A DNA stretch of 33,836 nucleotides from Enterobacteriaceae bacterium UBA3516 (GCA_002377245.1 DFPL01000019.1:1-33836), one strand, 5' to 3'. Shown: positions 16,942-25,349, numbered from the stretch's first letter. Program-made: numbers and translations. The notes: generated by a model from the letters alone, not told the origin.

Positions 16942-16980
16942 CATGCTACCGCCCCAGGCTCATAAGCTACCAGTGCACTG
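16942..16980 (-). promoter_or_regulatory. JUMPstart element with ops site (RfaH recruitment)
   Basis: Read on the minus strand, this 39-base stretch begins CAGTGCACTGGTAGC and ends GGGGCGGTAGCATG, closely matching the JUMPstart sequence found ahead of many enterobacterial polysaccharide operons. Its last 12 bases, GGCGGTAGCATG (16942-16953), fit the ops consensus. At ops, RNA polymerase pauses and takes up the antiterminator RfaH, which lets it read long AT-rich O-antigen operons. It lies 82 bases upstream of the rmlB GTG and so should control the block from rmlB to at least the Gtr-type genes. Confidence 0.93.
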
Positions 16981-17031
16981 TGTGTAACTACCGACAATTT
17001 AGAGAAAAAAATATGGCTGATATTGCGAACG

Positions 17032-17059
17032 TTTATCGTTATCAGGCACAAAATGTTAA
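17032..17059 (-). promoter_or_regulatory. Candidate promoter of the O-antigen operon
   Basis: On the minus strand TTAACA (17054-17059, 5 of 6 to the -35 consensus) is followed after 16 bases by GATAAA (17032-17037, 4 of 6 to the -10). It lies about 50 bases upstream of JUMPstart, so the element would be transcribed, as RfaH control requires. The surrounding DNA is AT-rich and other pairs are possible. Confidence 0.35.
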
Positions 17060-17093
17060 AAAGGCTATTTTCTGCTTAAATGGTTGCGGAAAC

Positions 17094-17129
17094 AAGAAAA
17101 ATCTCAATCCTTCAAGTAAGAAAAATCTC
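17094..17129. repeat. 12-base direct repeat upstream of the O-antigen promoter region
   Basis: AAGAAAAATCTC occurs exactly at 17094-17105 and again at 17118-17129, a 24-base period. It lies 35-70 bases upstream of the candidate -35 box. The spacing is somewhat over two helical turns, so it could be a regulator site, but AT-rich chance repetition is possible. Confidence 0.5.
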
Positions 17130-17171
17130 GCGCCAACCCATTTTTATTCGTTGATTTAACAGCAAAAATTA

Positions 17172-17236
17172 AAAAAAAACAGTGAGAATGTTCTGAAGCC
17201 AATCGCACCTCATGACCACCCACCACTGTTTTTTTT
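17172..17236. terminator. Candidate galF terminator: inverted repeat with 13-base arms and a long loop
   Basis: AAAAAAAACAGTG (17172-17184) is the exact reverse complement of CACTGTTTTTTTT (17224-17236), with 39 bases between. Transcribed from galF, the stem would be followed by one more U and then AAUU, so the U run lies mostly inside the stem. It starts 36 bases after the galF stop codon, the right place for a terminator. The long loop makes it atypical. Confidence 0.45.
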
Positions 17237-17272
17237 ATAAGTTGGTTATTTTGTGAGAAATTTTATCCTCAC

Positions 17273-18166
17273 TTACTGAGTCAAAAGTTTTTTAATGCTC
17301 TCGCGAAACTTCTGACCTTCCTTCAGGTTACGCAGGCCATAGCTAACAAAAGCCTGCATATAGCCCATTTTTTTACCGCAGTCGAAACTCTCACCGGTCA
17401 TCAGTGAAGCATCGACAGATTGCTTACTCGCCAGTTTCGCAATGGCATCAGTAAGCTGAATACGCCCCCAGGCACCCGGCTCGGTCTGCTCCAGTTCTGC
17501 CCAGATATCCGCAGACAGGACATAACGCCCTACCGCCATCAGATCGGAGTCGAGCGTTTGCGGCTGATCCGGCTTCTCAATGAACTGCACAATGCGGCTC
17601 ACTTTGCCTTCGCTATCGAGCGGCTCTTTGGTCTGGATAACCGAGTATTCAGAGAGATCGCCGCTCATCCGTTTAGCCAGCACCTGGCTACGGCCGGTTT
17701 CGTTAAAGCGGGCCACCATCGAAGCGAGATTGTAACGCAGCGGATCGGCGGACGCTGAATCCAGCACGATGTCCGGCAGGACAACCACAAAAGGATTATC
17801 GCCAACGATCGGTCGGGCGCAAAGGATAGAGTGCCCCAGGCCTAAAGGCTGCGCCTGGCGCACGTTCATGATGGTCACGCCCGGCGGGCAAATAGATTGC
17901 ACTTCGGCGAGTAACTGACGCTTAACACGCTGTTCGAGCAGCGCCTCAAGTTCATAGGAGGTGTCAAAATGGTTTTCAACAGCATTCTTTGATGAATGTG
18001 TGACGAGAACGATCTCTTTGATCCCTGCAGCCACAATTTCGTCAACAATATACTGAATCATGGGTTTGTCGACGATCGGCAGCATCTCTTTGGGGATCGC
18101 TTTGGTGGCGGGTAGCAAATGCATCCCCAATCCGGCTACCGGAATAACTGCTTTCAAATTAATCAT
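17273..18166 (-). CDS. galF: UTP-glucose-1-phosphate uridylyltransferase-like GalF
   Basis: GalF is a paralogue of GalU that marks the boundary of O-antigen loci in enteric bacteria. It is reported to have weak uridylyltransferase activity of its own and to modulate UDP-glucose supply. With the ATG at 18166 the protein has 297 residues, the usual length, and begins MINLKAVIPVAGLG. An upstream GTG at 18178 would add MEEI, but it overlaps the ribosome binding site GGAAG and is rejected. The altered pyrophosphorylase motif AGLGMHLLPATK, with Met-His where GalU has Gly-Thr-Arg, is the mark of GalF. It stands alone, with about 170 bases from wcaM and its own candidate promoter. Confidence 0.95.
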   Translation of the reverse strand: MINLKAVIPVAGLGMHLLPATKAIPKEMLPIVDKPMIQYIVDEIVAAGIKEIVLVTHSSKNAVENHFDTSYELEALLEQRVKRQLLAEVQSICPPGVTIMNVRQAQPLGLGHSILCARPIVGDNPFVVVLPDIVLDSASADPLRYNLASMVARFNETGRSQVLAKRMSGDLSEYSVIQTKEPLDSEGKVSRIVQFIEKPDQPQTLDSDLMAVGRYVLSADIWAELEQTEPGAWGRIQLTDAIAKLASKQSVDASLMTGESFDCGKKMGYMQAFVSYGLRNLKEGQKFRESIKKLLTQ

Positions 18167-18195
18167 TATTTCTTCCACCTATAAATGATTGATAA

Positions 18196-18224
18196 ATTAT
18201 AGACCTTCAACTTTTTTTCGCCAG
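18196..18224 (-). promoter_or_regulatory. Candidate galF promoter
   Basis: A perfect -10 TATAAT occurs on the minus strand at 18196-18201, 30 bases upstream of the galF ATG. The best -35 at 17-base spacing (18219-18224, CTGGCG) is weak, and shifting by one gives TGGCGA. The -10 and position support a galF promoter separate from the colanic operon. Confidence 0.45.
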
Positions 18225-18343
18225 TAAGTCCATGACGCATGTCGGCGAAAGATGTTACGCCGATTGTCGAAAAATTGCTGTAGATGTAATCCCAACCCCA
18301 GGTTTAAGTCACCAGGATTCTTCGCAATTCCGTTGACGCCCGT

Positions 18344-19759
18344 TCACGACCGCCGGGCGGGTAAACGGAAATTCAGGTTTTCCACATTTATAGTCTGATG
18401 ATCGACACGGTCTATATCGACTGAATTTTCACCTTTCTCATTCACCGCCTTTATATTTGCCAACGACAGTAGCGTATCCTGCTTCGCCATAAAGCGACCA
18501 CGCACATCTTTGCGTAAATCAAAATTAAGTTTGAGCGCAGGACCGATTTTCGCCTCCTGCATAACGTTGATATTTCTCAGAAAGAGATGCTGCGGTTTGT
18601 TGTGCAACTCCAGGCTGGCACGCCGTAAATTTAAGTTAGTAATAGCGACAAACGAGGTCGCATTGCCCGACGAAATTTGAATTCCGCGTAATTTATACTC
18701 ACTTTCGCGGTTATCGAGTTGGATATCGTTAAGCTTGAAGTTTTGTGGGATGGACAAATAATCGCCTTTTATGACGCCGTAACCGATTAACATCCCGGCA
18801 CTGTTTTCCATGTTCACGTCATCGATAACAAAATTATCACAACCATAAATAGCCACCGTTGCGTTATCAATCCCGGCTTTTTTGCTGTAATCCGGCGTAA
18901 TATTTTTGGCTTTAATGTTACGAATAATAAAATGCTTGCCGTTCTCAACATGGACAAGTTGTCGACAATGGCTGCCCGTAATATTGGCAACGACAAAATT
19001 TTTCACCGCCTGATCTTCAGGATAGGCATTGTCATAAGTGCTTCCTGCCAGACCGATACCGATGCCCCAGTTGATTTTGCCGTTGGTACAGTCGATATGG
19101 TCAATCACATGATCGGATATCAGGATATCGTGATCGTTAATGGCCACGTTCCATTCAATGGCATCGCCCTGCAAATAGCTGAACCGACTATTGGTGATGC
19201 GCGCGCCCGCAACCTGATTATGAAAACCCTGACGCAGAATGGCGTAGTTGGCTTTGGTGACGGTGATGTTATCAATGGTGAGATTGCGCATCACTTCGGG
19301 CTTCTTGCCCCCGATGTAGATCTGCGTAACCGGGCCATAGCCGCTCATACTCACCCCCTGGATTACGCAGTCGGAGCCCCGCACATCCAGCGTAAGGTTA
19401 TACAGGCTGCCGCCCTTTTCACCGATCACTTTACTGCCATCCTGCAGCACGAAGCGTCCCCTGCCATTACTTTTTATTGTCCCGCGGACCAACAGGGTTT
19501 TACCCGGCGGAATAAATACGCCGGTGTTCATGTTTTCACACACTAACCCGGCGGGGATTTCCACGGTTTGCGCTTCCGTAAATCCCTGCTTTAACGCCGC
19601 AGGCCAGTCGGTGGTCTGATAACGGCGAATGTCTACCGAAGTGCCGTTTGTAGCCGCGCGTACCAGCGGAGAATGGAGTAACGGCAGCGCTGCCAGGGCG
19701 CTACCCGAGGCGAGGAATTTTCGTCGTGTAATGACAGCGTGAGCTTTTTTTTCAGACAT
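18344..19759 (-). CDS. wcaM: Colanic acid biosynthesis protein WcaM, Tat-exported beta-helix protein
   Basis: WcaM is the last gene of the colanic acid operon. Its 471 residues begin with a twin-arginine signal, TRRKFLASGSALAALPLLHS (11-30), followed by LVRAATNG. It is therefore predicted to be exported folded by Tat. The body has repeated short strands typical of right-handed parallel beta-helices of the pectate-lyase type, and ends in NFRLPARRS like E. coli WcaM. Its exact role is not known. The fold suggests binding or cutting of the polymer. The ATG has AGAGG four bases upstream, and the gene starts 12 bases after wcaL. The stop is followed by a GC hairpin without a U run. Confidence 0.95.
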   Translation of the reverse strand: MSEKKAHAVITRRKFLASGSALAALPLLHSPLVRAATNGTSVDIRRYQTTDWPAALKQGFTEAQTVEIPAGLVCENMNTGVFIPPGKTLLVRGTIKSNGRGRFVLQDGSKVIGEKGGSLYNLTLDVRGSDCVIQGVSMSGYGPVTQIYIGGKKPEVMRNLTIDNITVTKANYAILRQGFHNQVAGARITNSRFSYLQGDAIEWNVAINDHDILISDHVIDHIDCTNGKINWGIGIGLAGSTYDNAYPEDQAVKNFVVANITGSHCRQLVHVENGKHFIIRNIKAKNITPDYSKKAGIDNATVAIYGCDNFVIDDVNMENSAGMLIGYGVIKGDYLSIPQNFKLNDIQLDNRESEYKLRGIQISSGNATSFVAITNLNLRRASLELHNKPQHLFLRNINVMQEAKIGPALKLNFDLRKDVRGRFMAKQDTLLSLANIKAVNEKGENSVDIDRVDHQTINVENLNFRLPARRS

Positions 19760-19771
19760 ACAACCTCTTCT

Positions 19772-20992
19772 TCAAAGCGCCTGGAGCAAGGTGGCAAGAT
19801 TCTGATTGATGCGTTGCTGGTTAAAATCGGCTTCCACCTTTTCACGGGCGAGCGAGACAACAGGCGCAAGATCCTGGCTCAACATGCCGGAAAACGCAGC
19901 CAGCCGATCGGCCAGGGCTACCGCATCATTTTCTGGCACCAACCAGCCTGACCTATCGGCCTCAACCAGCTCAGGAATACCGCTATGAACGGTAGAAACG
20001 ACCGGGATCCCCACGGCCATTGCCTCCATTAATGCCACCGGTATACCTTCCATATCACCGTCCGTTCCGGTCACCGAAGGCAGCAAGAAAACGTCGGCAT
20101 CGTCAAGAATGGCTTTCACTTCATGACTGGGCTTAAAGCCCGGCATCTCAATCACATCTTCAAGCTGAAATTGTTCGATTAAGGTGCGCAGACGCCGTTC
20201 CCAGGGGCCGATCCCCAGAATGCGATACCGAAACGACACGCCCTGCGCTTTGAGCAATCGGCAGGCTTCAATGGCAACGTGCAGCCCTTTTTTCTCCGTC
20301 AGGCGGGCAACGGAGACAATTTGCAGCGGCGTACCCGGTGTTTTCACCGGGCGCAGGGTAAAGCGTTGGATATCGACTCCCATACGGGAGATAGCGATTT
20401 TTTCTGCCGGGCAGCCCATCGCCATCAGCCGGGATGCCCAGAGTTCACTGATCGGCAGCATCAAATCACCGCGCCGAAAAAGCTGCTGGTACTCCGGGGT
20501 ATAGTGGTTCAGCACGTCCCGATGTGAGACATCAATCCCATGAAACACGGTGGCAATTTTTCCCTGCAACATACCCAGTTCACGCAATTTTGCTGCGGTT
20601 ACCCCGGCCGGGCCAAAGTGCGCAATAAACACATCCGCATTGAAAACGCGTGGCGTCAGGCCACAGATAGCGGCCAGGATGAGATTCCGCGCTTCGTCAC
20701 CGTAACGAGACATATTGAGCGCTTTCCAGGTACTCGCCCGCCCTGCACCACGTAAAATAGCCCGCCCACGGTAGCGCAGCTTCGCCAGTTTCCCCTCGGG
20801 CTCGTCGAGCAGCCAGTGGGTTTTCTCCGCCAGGCGGTATTCCGTCCAGGCGGCATGGGTGTTACTCAGGTCACCTTTATGCAAGGCGACGATTTCCACC
20901 TCATAACCCATGTTGATAAAAGCAACAATCTGGTTAAGAACGAACGTCTCGGAGGCGAGCGGAAATTTCAGCAGGAAGAAGCTGACTTTCAT
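19772..20992 (-). CDS. wcaL: Colanic acid glycosyltransferase WcaL (GT4)
   Basis: A 406-residue GT-B fold enzyme of family 4. The N-terminal domain begins MKVSFFLLKFPLASETFVLNQI. The donor domain contains VSVARLTEKKG (227-237) and the retaining-enzyme E-x7-E pair Glu315 and Glu323 in EGIPVALMEAMAVG. In E. coli it builds the colanic acid side chain and is usually assigned as a galactosyltransferase. Its ATG overlaps the wcaK stop by four bases, so the two are translationally coupled. The length agrees with the family and no residue appears missing. Confidence 0.95.
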   Translation of the reverse strand: MKVSFFLLKFPLASETFVLNQIVAFINMGYEVEIVALHKGDLSNTHAAWTEYRLAEKTHWLLDEPEGKLAKLRYRGRAILRGAGRASTWKALNMSRYGDEARNLILAAICGLTPRVFNADVFIAHFGPAGVTAAKLRELGMLQGKIATVFHGIDVSHRDVLNHYTPEYQQLFRRGDLMLPISELWASRLMAMGCPAEKIAISRMGVDIQRFTLRPVKTPGTPLQIVSVARLTEKKGLHVAIEACRLLKAQGVSFRYRILGIGPWERRLRTLIEQFQLEDVIEMPGFKPSHEVKAILDDADVFLLPSVTGTDGDMEGIPVALMEAMAVGIPVVSTVHSGIPELVEADRSGWLVPENDAVALADRLAAFSGMLSQDLAPVVSLAREKVEADFNQQRINQNLATLLQAL

Positions 20993-22266
20993 TTCGCCTC
21001 CCGAATACGATCGAGGACGGATTTCACCATTAACGCGCCTTTCTCCCGTTCCGCACTCACTGCCGCCGCCAGTCGCTGATTGAGCGCAGGCAGTTGCCCC
21101 AGCGTATCGGCCGCCATCGCGGCAAGGGAGCCATCCAGCAGGTGACGAATATCCACTGCCATCTCGGGCATGCCCAATTGCTTCATGATCCCCGCGGACT
21201 TGTGCTCATAGTTAATGGCGATAGCCGGGGTGCCAAAGTTCATCGAGATAATGGCGGAGTGCAGGCGAGTACCGACTGTTAAATCGCATGCAGCCAGGAT
21301 TTTACCCATTTCGAGGTCGTTCAGCTCGTCCATCACCACGTGGTAACGCGCGGGGTCGCTGATATGCTTACGCAGGTTGAGCGCCACCATACGGTCATCT
21401 TTGTTGTAGCTGTCGATGCCGGTACAGGTAGAAAGCGCAATCACCTGCCAGCCTGCGTCAATCACCCGATTCACCACCTCGGCAAAGGCTTTTTCATAGG
21501 CCTCCTGGGTGGTGCCCAGACGTTTATCAAACGGGGCGAGCTCACGTAAGGTAATGGCGACCGTTTTCTGCTGACTGGCCATATCGAGCCAGTGGCGAAC
21601 TGCGTAGCTGGGAACAAAGTTTTCATCATCCTCAACCAGCCAGGCGGTGTCGACACCCTGCTCCACTTTCTCAGTGGTGATGTCGCTCTGCTTCATTAAG
21701 TCGAGGCTAACGCTTTCGCGCAGGATCAGGGCATCGCAATGACCAAAAGCATAGTTAGCGAGTTGATTGAACTGAGGATCCTGGAACGGCCCCACGCTAT
21801 GGCCAATCATATAGAGCGGTTTTTTTGCCATAAAGGTACAGAGCGCATGTTCAAACTGCGGCGCACCATAGAGGTCGACAAAGAACGACCCGCCGACCTG
21901 TACGATGGCATCATAGTTGGCGAGCAGACGAACAAAATCGGTGAATCCCTGGGCAATAGCGATGTTGCGCAGTTTGCCGCTGTCGGTCACGCGTGAGAGC
22001 AGAACCTGATGCTGATAGCGACGACGGAGGATCTTCTTCACCCTGCCTACCAGCCCGGCGGCCGTGTTATGCGCTTTCATCTGGCTGTAAAGCGGATCGC
22101 CCATCACCGGGCGGTTCAAAAGCCAGGAGGAACTGACCGGATAACGGCTCATCACGTCCACTTCAGCCTGGGGTTCAATGCGGGTAATCGCATCCAGTAA
22201 CCCGCGCAGAATGGCGCTATCGCCACGGTTTCCGCAGGTGTGATTACCAAGAATTAATAGTTTCAT
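20989..22266 (-). CDS. wcaK: Colanic acid pyruvyl transferase WcaK
   Basis: A 425-residue member of the polysaccharide pyruvyl transferase family. It is expected to add the pyruvate ketal to the terminal galactose of the colanic acid repeat, using phosphoenolpyruvate. The N-terminus MKLLILGNHTCGNRGDSAILRG is diagnostic. A second block, DLTVGTRLHSAIISMNFGTPAIAINYEHKS, is the conserved C-terminal domain core with the active-site histidine. AGAGG lies five bases before the ATG. The 123-base gap upstream to wzxC holds a REP-type palindrome, so expression may differ from that of upstream genes. Confidence 0.95.
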   Translation of the reverse strand: MKLLILGNHTCGNRGDSAILRGLLDAITRIEPQAEVDVMSRYPVSSSWLLNRPVMGDPLYSQMKAHNTAAGLVGRVKKILRRRYQHQVLLSRVTDSGKLRNIAIAQGFTDFVRLLANYDAIVQVGGSFFVDLYGAPQFEHALCTFMAKKPLYMIGHSVGPFQDPQFNQLANYAFGHCDALILRESVSLDLMKQSDITTEKVEQGVDTAWLVEDDENFVPSYAVRHWLDMASQQKTVAITLRELAPFDKRLGTTQEAYEKAFAEVVNRVIDAGWQVIALSTCTGIDSYNKDDRMVALNLRKHISDPARYHVVMDELNDLEMGKILAACDLTVGTRLHSAIISMNFGTPAIAINYEHKSAGIMKQLGMPEMAVDIRHLLDGSLAAMAADTLGQLPALNQRLAAAVSAEREKGALMVKSVLDRIREAK

Positions 22267-22283
22267 ACTGACCTCTTAGAGTA

Positions 22284-22382
22284 TTCCCCTCACCCTAGCC
22301 CTCTCCCCGTAGGGGAGAGGGGACTGCACGGTGCATTTTTTCACCCTCGCCCCTCTGGGGAGAGGGCCGGGGTGAGGGGGAA
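22284..22382. repeat. REP/BIME-type composite palindrome between wzxC and wcaK
   Basis: A perfect hairpin CCCTCTCCCC/GGGGAGAGGG (22299-22321, three-base loop) is followed by a second, CCCTCGCCCC/GGGGAGAGGG with one mismatch. The outer sequences TTCCCCTCACCCTAGCCCTCTCC and its near-complement at the other end bracket the whole, so two inverted copies face each other. This is the layout of a bacterial interspersed mosaic element. It may stabilise mRNA ends or set the expression gradient in the operon. Confidence 0.8.
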
Positions 22383-22389
22383 ATTAATA

Positions 22390-23868
22390 TCAACCTGCCC
22401 GCAGTAACGTTTTCATTCTCTCGTTGCGGCAAAACTGGCGTTTCATCTCTACCACCAGCGCATTGCGCGACAGCACAATCATCAGCGCATAAGCCAGTGC
22501 GCCTGCGCCAACCTGAAGCGCAAGTATGCCAGGCGTAGCGAGATGCCCCGCCAGCGCAAGACCCAGGCCATAGCTCACGGCAAGCGTCGGTAAAGAGAGA
22601 TAGAACGGCAGCCACAGGCTGAGGATGTACTGGCGGTAGCTTGAGCCGAGCACCGGTTTTATCATCACGAAGTAGCTCAGAATGGTGTTGATGATCTGTA
22701 CCAGCAGGAAGCCCAGCGTAACGCCAATGGCCCCCGCCAGATGACCGCCAATGATGATGGCGGGAATAAACAAGAAGGTTTTAAAGACGTTGAATTTAAA
22801 GCTGATATCCACTCGCGCTTTCGCCATCAGCAGCGAACCAATCGGATTTCCCACCGCCCGCAGCAGCCCAACGATGCACAGCAATTGCAAAATGGGAATG
22901 ATGCTGTTCCATTTCTCGCCAAACACCAGCGGCACAAAATTATTGGAAACCACCAGCAGTCCCAACAGAATCGGGAAGTTGATGATGCCGACCACGGAGA
23001 GCAGCTTGTAGAAGTTAAGCCGTAGCTTTTCAGTGTCATCCTGAATTTTGGCAAATGCAGGGAACAATACGCGGGTAATGATCGGGTTGAGCTTCATTGG
23101 CGGGACCACGGCCACGTTGTAGGCCAGGTTATAGCCCCCTGCCACGCTTGCGCCCAGGATACGCGCCAGTACCAGCGTGGAGAGATTGGTGTTCACGTAA
23201 TTGATGATGCTGTCCGCGGTCAGCCAGGCGCCAAATTTCAGGTTAGCGCTGACCGAACGCAGTGAAAAATGCAGCCCCGGACGGTAAATTTTGCGGCCGA
23301 ACCAGCCAAAGAGCAGTGTGCGCACCGCCGTGTTAACCAGATACCCCAAAATGGCGGTTAACGCCAACGGCCAGTAGAAGGCGCTTACCACGGTGAACGT
23401 AAAGCCTGCCAGCACCGACAGCGTCTCGATGCTGCCGATTTTGTTAAACTCCAGCTCCTTTTGCATCAGCGCACGAAACTGCTGACCATGGGGGATCACC
23501 ATGAACGCCAGCGACAGCGTTTTTATCAGCGGCGCCAGATCCGGGTTATTCAGGAGATCGGCAATCAGGTCGCTCAGGGTAAACATAGCCACGCAGACCA
23601 CCAGTCCAAGCCCCACGTTCAGCCAGTAAAGGGTGGTCAGTTCCAGGTGGCTTATCTCTTTGCGCTGAATAATGGAGTTGGCGATGCCAAAATCCGACAA
23701 GGTATCGGCCAGCGCAATGATAACCAGCGAGACGGTCAGCAAACCGAACTGATGGTTATCAATGATGCGCGCCAGCACCGTCATCTGTACCAGTCCCAGG
23801 CCGATGATGGTCAGCGTCGCCATCGCTGACCATTTTGCCCCGCTGATGGTTTTTTCTCTCAGGCTCAT
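22390..23868 (-). CDS. wzxC: Colanic acid repeat-unit flippase WzxC
   Basis: A 492-residue MOP-superfamily transporter that flips the undecaprenyl-linked colanic acid repeat to the periplasm. It starts MSLREKTISGAKWSAMATL and contains about 12-14 hydrophobic helices across nearly its full length. The N-terminal half carries LARIIDNHQFGLLTVSLVI and DFGIANSIIQRKEI, typical of WzxC. The C-terminus is hydrophilic and ends with RMKTLLRAG. It is flanked on both sides by palindromic gaps, unlike the tightly packed genes upstream. Length and motifs are intact. Confidence 0.95.
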   Translation of the reverse strand: MSLREKTISGAKWSAMATLTIIGLGLVQMTVLARIIDNHQFGLLTVSLVIIALADTLSDFGIANSIIQRKEISHLELTTLYWLNVGLGLVVCVAMFTLSDLIADLLNNPDLAPLIKTLSLAFMVIPHGQQFRALMQKELEFNKIGSIETLSVLAGFTFTVVSAFYWPLALTAILGYLVNTAVRTLLFGWFGRKIYRPGLHFSLRSVSANLKFGAWLTADSIINYVNTNLSTLVLARILGASVAGGYNLAYNVAVVPPMKLNPIITRVLFPAFAKIQDDTEKLRLNFYKLLSVVGIINFPILLGLLVVSNNFVPLVFGEKWNSIIPILQLLCIVGLLRAVGNPIGSLLMAKARVDISFKFNVFKTFLFIPAIIIGGHLAGAIGVTLGFLLVQIINTILSYFVMIKPVLGSSYRQYILSLWLPFYLSLPTLAVSYGLGLALAGHLATPGILALQVGAGALAYALMIVLSRNALVVEMKRQFCRNERMKTLLRAG

Positions 23869-23880
23869 GATTTTTCCCTT

Positions 23881-23930
23881 TAACCTGCCTCATAGGACGT
23901 TATGGGTGCGTTGCCCTATGGGGCGGGTTA
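23881..23930. repeat. Inverted repeat between wcaJ and wzxC
   Basis: The arms TAACCTGCCTCATAGG (23881-23896) and CCTATGGGGCGGGTTA (23915-23930) are complementary at 14 of 16 positions around an 18-base loop. The repeat directly follows the wcaJ stop codon and ends about 12 bases before the wzxC start. The mismatches would be G-U pairs in plus-strand RNA and A-C in the operon RNA. No U run follows, so it is an intercistronic hairpin, not a terminator. Confidence 0.7.
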
Positions 23931-25325
23931 TTAATACGCTGCTTTATTAACAAAGCCCTTGAAAATAGTCAGAAAAACAATCTTGATATCGAACCACAAA
24001 CTCCATTCGCGGATGTATTCCAGGTCGAACTCAATGCGTTTTTCCATTTTTTCCAGCGTGTCGGTCTCGCCGCGCCAGCCATTGATTTGCGCCCAACCGG
24101 TAATGCCGGGTTTCACTTTGTGGCGCAGCATGTAGCCTTCGATCAACTGGCGGTACTGTTCATTGTGCGCAACCGCATGCGGGCGGGGACCGACTATCGA
24201 CATTCCCCCCGTCAGCACATTGATAAACTGCGGCAGTTCATCAAGGGAGGTGCGGCGCAAGAAGCTCCCCACTTTGGTCACTCGTGGGTCGTTCTGCGTG
24301 GCCTGCGTCACCACCTTGTCATTCTCCATCACCTTCATAGAGCGGAATTTCCACACCATGATCGGTTTACCGTCCATGCCATAGCGTTTCTGGCGGAAGA
24401 TCACCGGGCCCGCCGAGGTCATTTTCACCGCCAGCGAGATCCCCAACAGCACCGGGGAGATAAGCATTAAAATGAGAGAGGCAAGCACGATATCTTCCAC
24501 GCGTTTGAGCACCCGGTTGATACCGGACAGCGGCGTGTCATACAGGGGAACGACCGGCACGCCATTCACTTCCTCAATACGTGAATGGAGAATGTTGAAG
24601 GTGAACACGTCCGGAATAAGGATGACGGAACAGGTGGTATCGGCCAGATCGCGCACCAGCTTCTTGATGCAGGCGGCATCGTTCATCGACATGGCGATAT
24701 AAATGTTATGGATCTTACCAGCCCGGGCATCTTCGACCAGTTGCTCGAAGTTACCCACCCAGTCGCGCCCTACGCCACCGGCTTTGGCATCATGATAGAC
24801 ACCCACCACTTCGTACCCCAGCCAGGGTTCATTGCGGAAACTGTCGAGCAGAGCCTGACCGGCAGGCAGGTCGCCCACCACCGCCACCCGGCGGGTGTTG
24901 TAGCCATGGTTACGCAGCCAGCCCGCGGCAAAACGGATAACTCCACGGCAGATAATCAGTCCTGAACTGCTGAGCAGGTACCAGGCAAAATAGAGGGCAA
25001 AGGTGTTATTGAGTTCGCTGCGAAAAGCCACCAGACCGGCACTGAAAACAAAACTGAGCGTCCAGTTCTGCAACAATAAAACCAGTTCGGTCATAAAACG
25101 AACGCCACGCCATGAGCGATAAAAATCGGTCATGCCGCCGATCATCTGGAACACGACCAGCGTAATCAGGGCCATCAGCAGATGCTGATAAAAGAACGGC
25201 AACGTATTGAGCCTACAGACCACATATAGCCCACCGAACATGATGGTGATGTCTGAAAATCGCTGCACGATTGAGATTAACGATGCATTCGTTCTGGCCC
25301 GGTCGCGCTTTTTTAGATTTGTCAT
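23931..25325 (-). CDS. wcaJ: Undecaprenyl-phosphate glucose phosphotransferase WcaJ
   Basis: WcaJ starts colanic acid synthesis by moving glucose 1-phosphate from UDP-glucose to undecaprenyl phosphate. The 464 residues are the standard length. There are four membrane segments near the N-terminus, a central Rossmann-like region (RRVAVVGDLPAGQALL) and a further hydrophobic segment near 280-300. The C-terminal catalytic domain has KRYGMDGKPIMVWKFRSM, RRTSLDELPQFINVL and SIVGPRPHAVAHNEQY. All are hallmarks of the polyprenyl phosphate sugar transferase family. It follows cpsG after an 86-base gap containing a REP palindrome. Confidence 0.96.
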   Translation of the reverse strand: MTNLKKRDRARTNASLISIVQRFSDITIMFGGLYVVCRLNTLPFFYQHLLMALITLVVFQMIGGMTDFYRSWRGVRFMTELVLLLQNWTLSFVFSAGLVAFRSELNNTFALYFAWYLLSSSGLIICRGVIRFAAGWLRNHGYNTRRVAVVGDLPAGQALLDSFRNEPWLGYEVVGVYHDAKAGGVGRDWVGNFEQLVEDARAGKIHNIYIAMSMNDAACIKKLVRDLADTTCSVILIPDVFTFNILHSRIEEVNGVPVVPLYDTPLSGINRVLKRVEDIVLASLILMLISPVLLGISLAVKMTSAGPVIFRQKRYGMDGKPIMVWKFRSMKVMENDKVVTQATQNDPRVTKVGSFLRRTSLDELPQFINVLTGGMSIVGPRPHAVAHNEQYRQLIEGYMLRHKVKPGITGWAQINGWRGETDTLEKMEKRIEFDLEYIREWSLWFDIKIVFLTIFKGFVNKAAY

Positions 25326-25349
25326 CGTTTTACCTGTTCATAAGTTCTG

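Larger units (their letters stand above)
16860..17272. other. Gene-free galF-rmlB regulatory region
   Basis: These 413 bases hold no credible gene. From galF toward rmlB they contain the long-loop inverted repeat (17172-17236), AT-rich DNA with a 12-base direct repeat (17094-17129), a candidate promoter (17032-17059), the JUMPstart/ops element (16942-16980) and about 80 bases of leader before rmlB. Small open frames here lack family resemblance and ribosome binding sites. Confidence 0.75.

Noticed and set aside
16785..17159. 124-codon plus-strand frame across the rmlB start and JUMPstart region
   Set aside because: It crosses a conserved regulatory element and the start of rmlB, and its low-complexity translation resembles nothing known.
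18932..19546. 204-codon plus-strand frame opposite wcaM
   Set aside because: It is antisense to a clearly conserved gene.
22284..22382. Rho-independent terminator between wzxC and wcaK
   Set aside because: The hairpins are strong but no U run follows them on the minus strand. The sequence fits a REP-type repeat better.
22295..22615. 106-codon minus-strand frame overlapping the REP element and the end of wzxC
   Set aside because: Its C-terminal part is translated repeat DNA (SPSPRPSPQRGEG), a common false gene in REP sequences.
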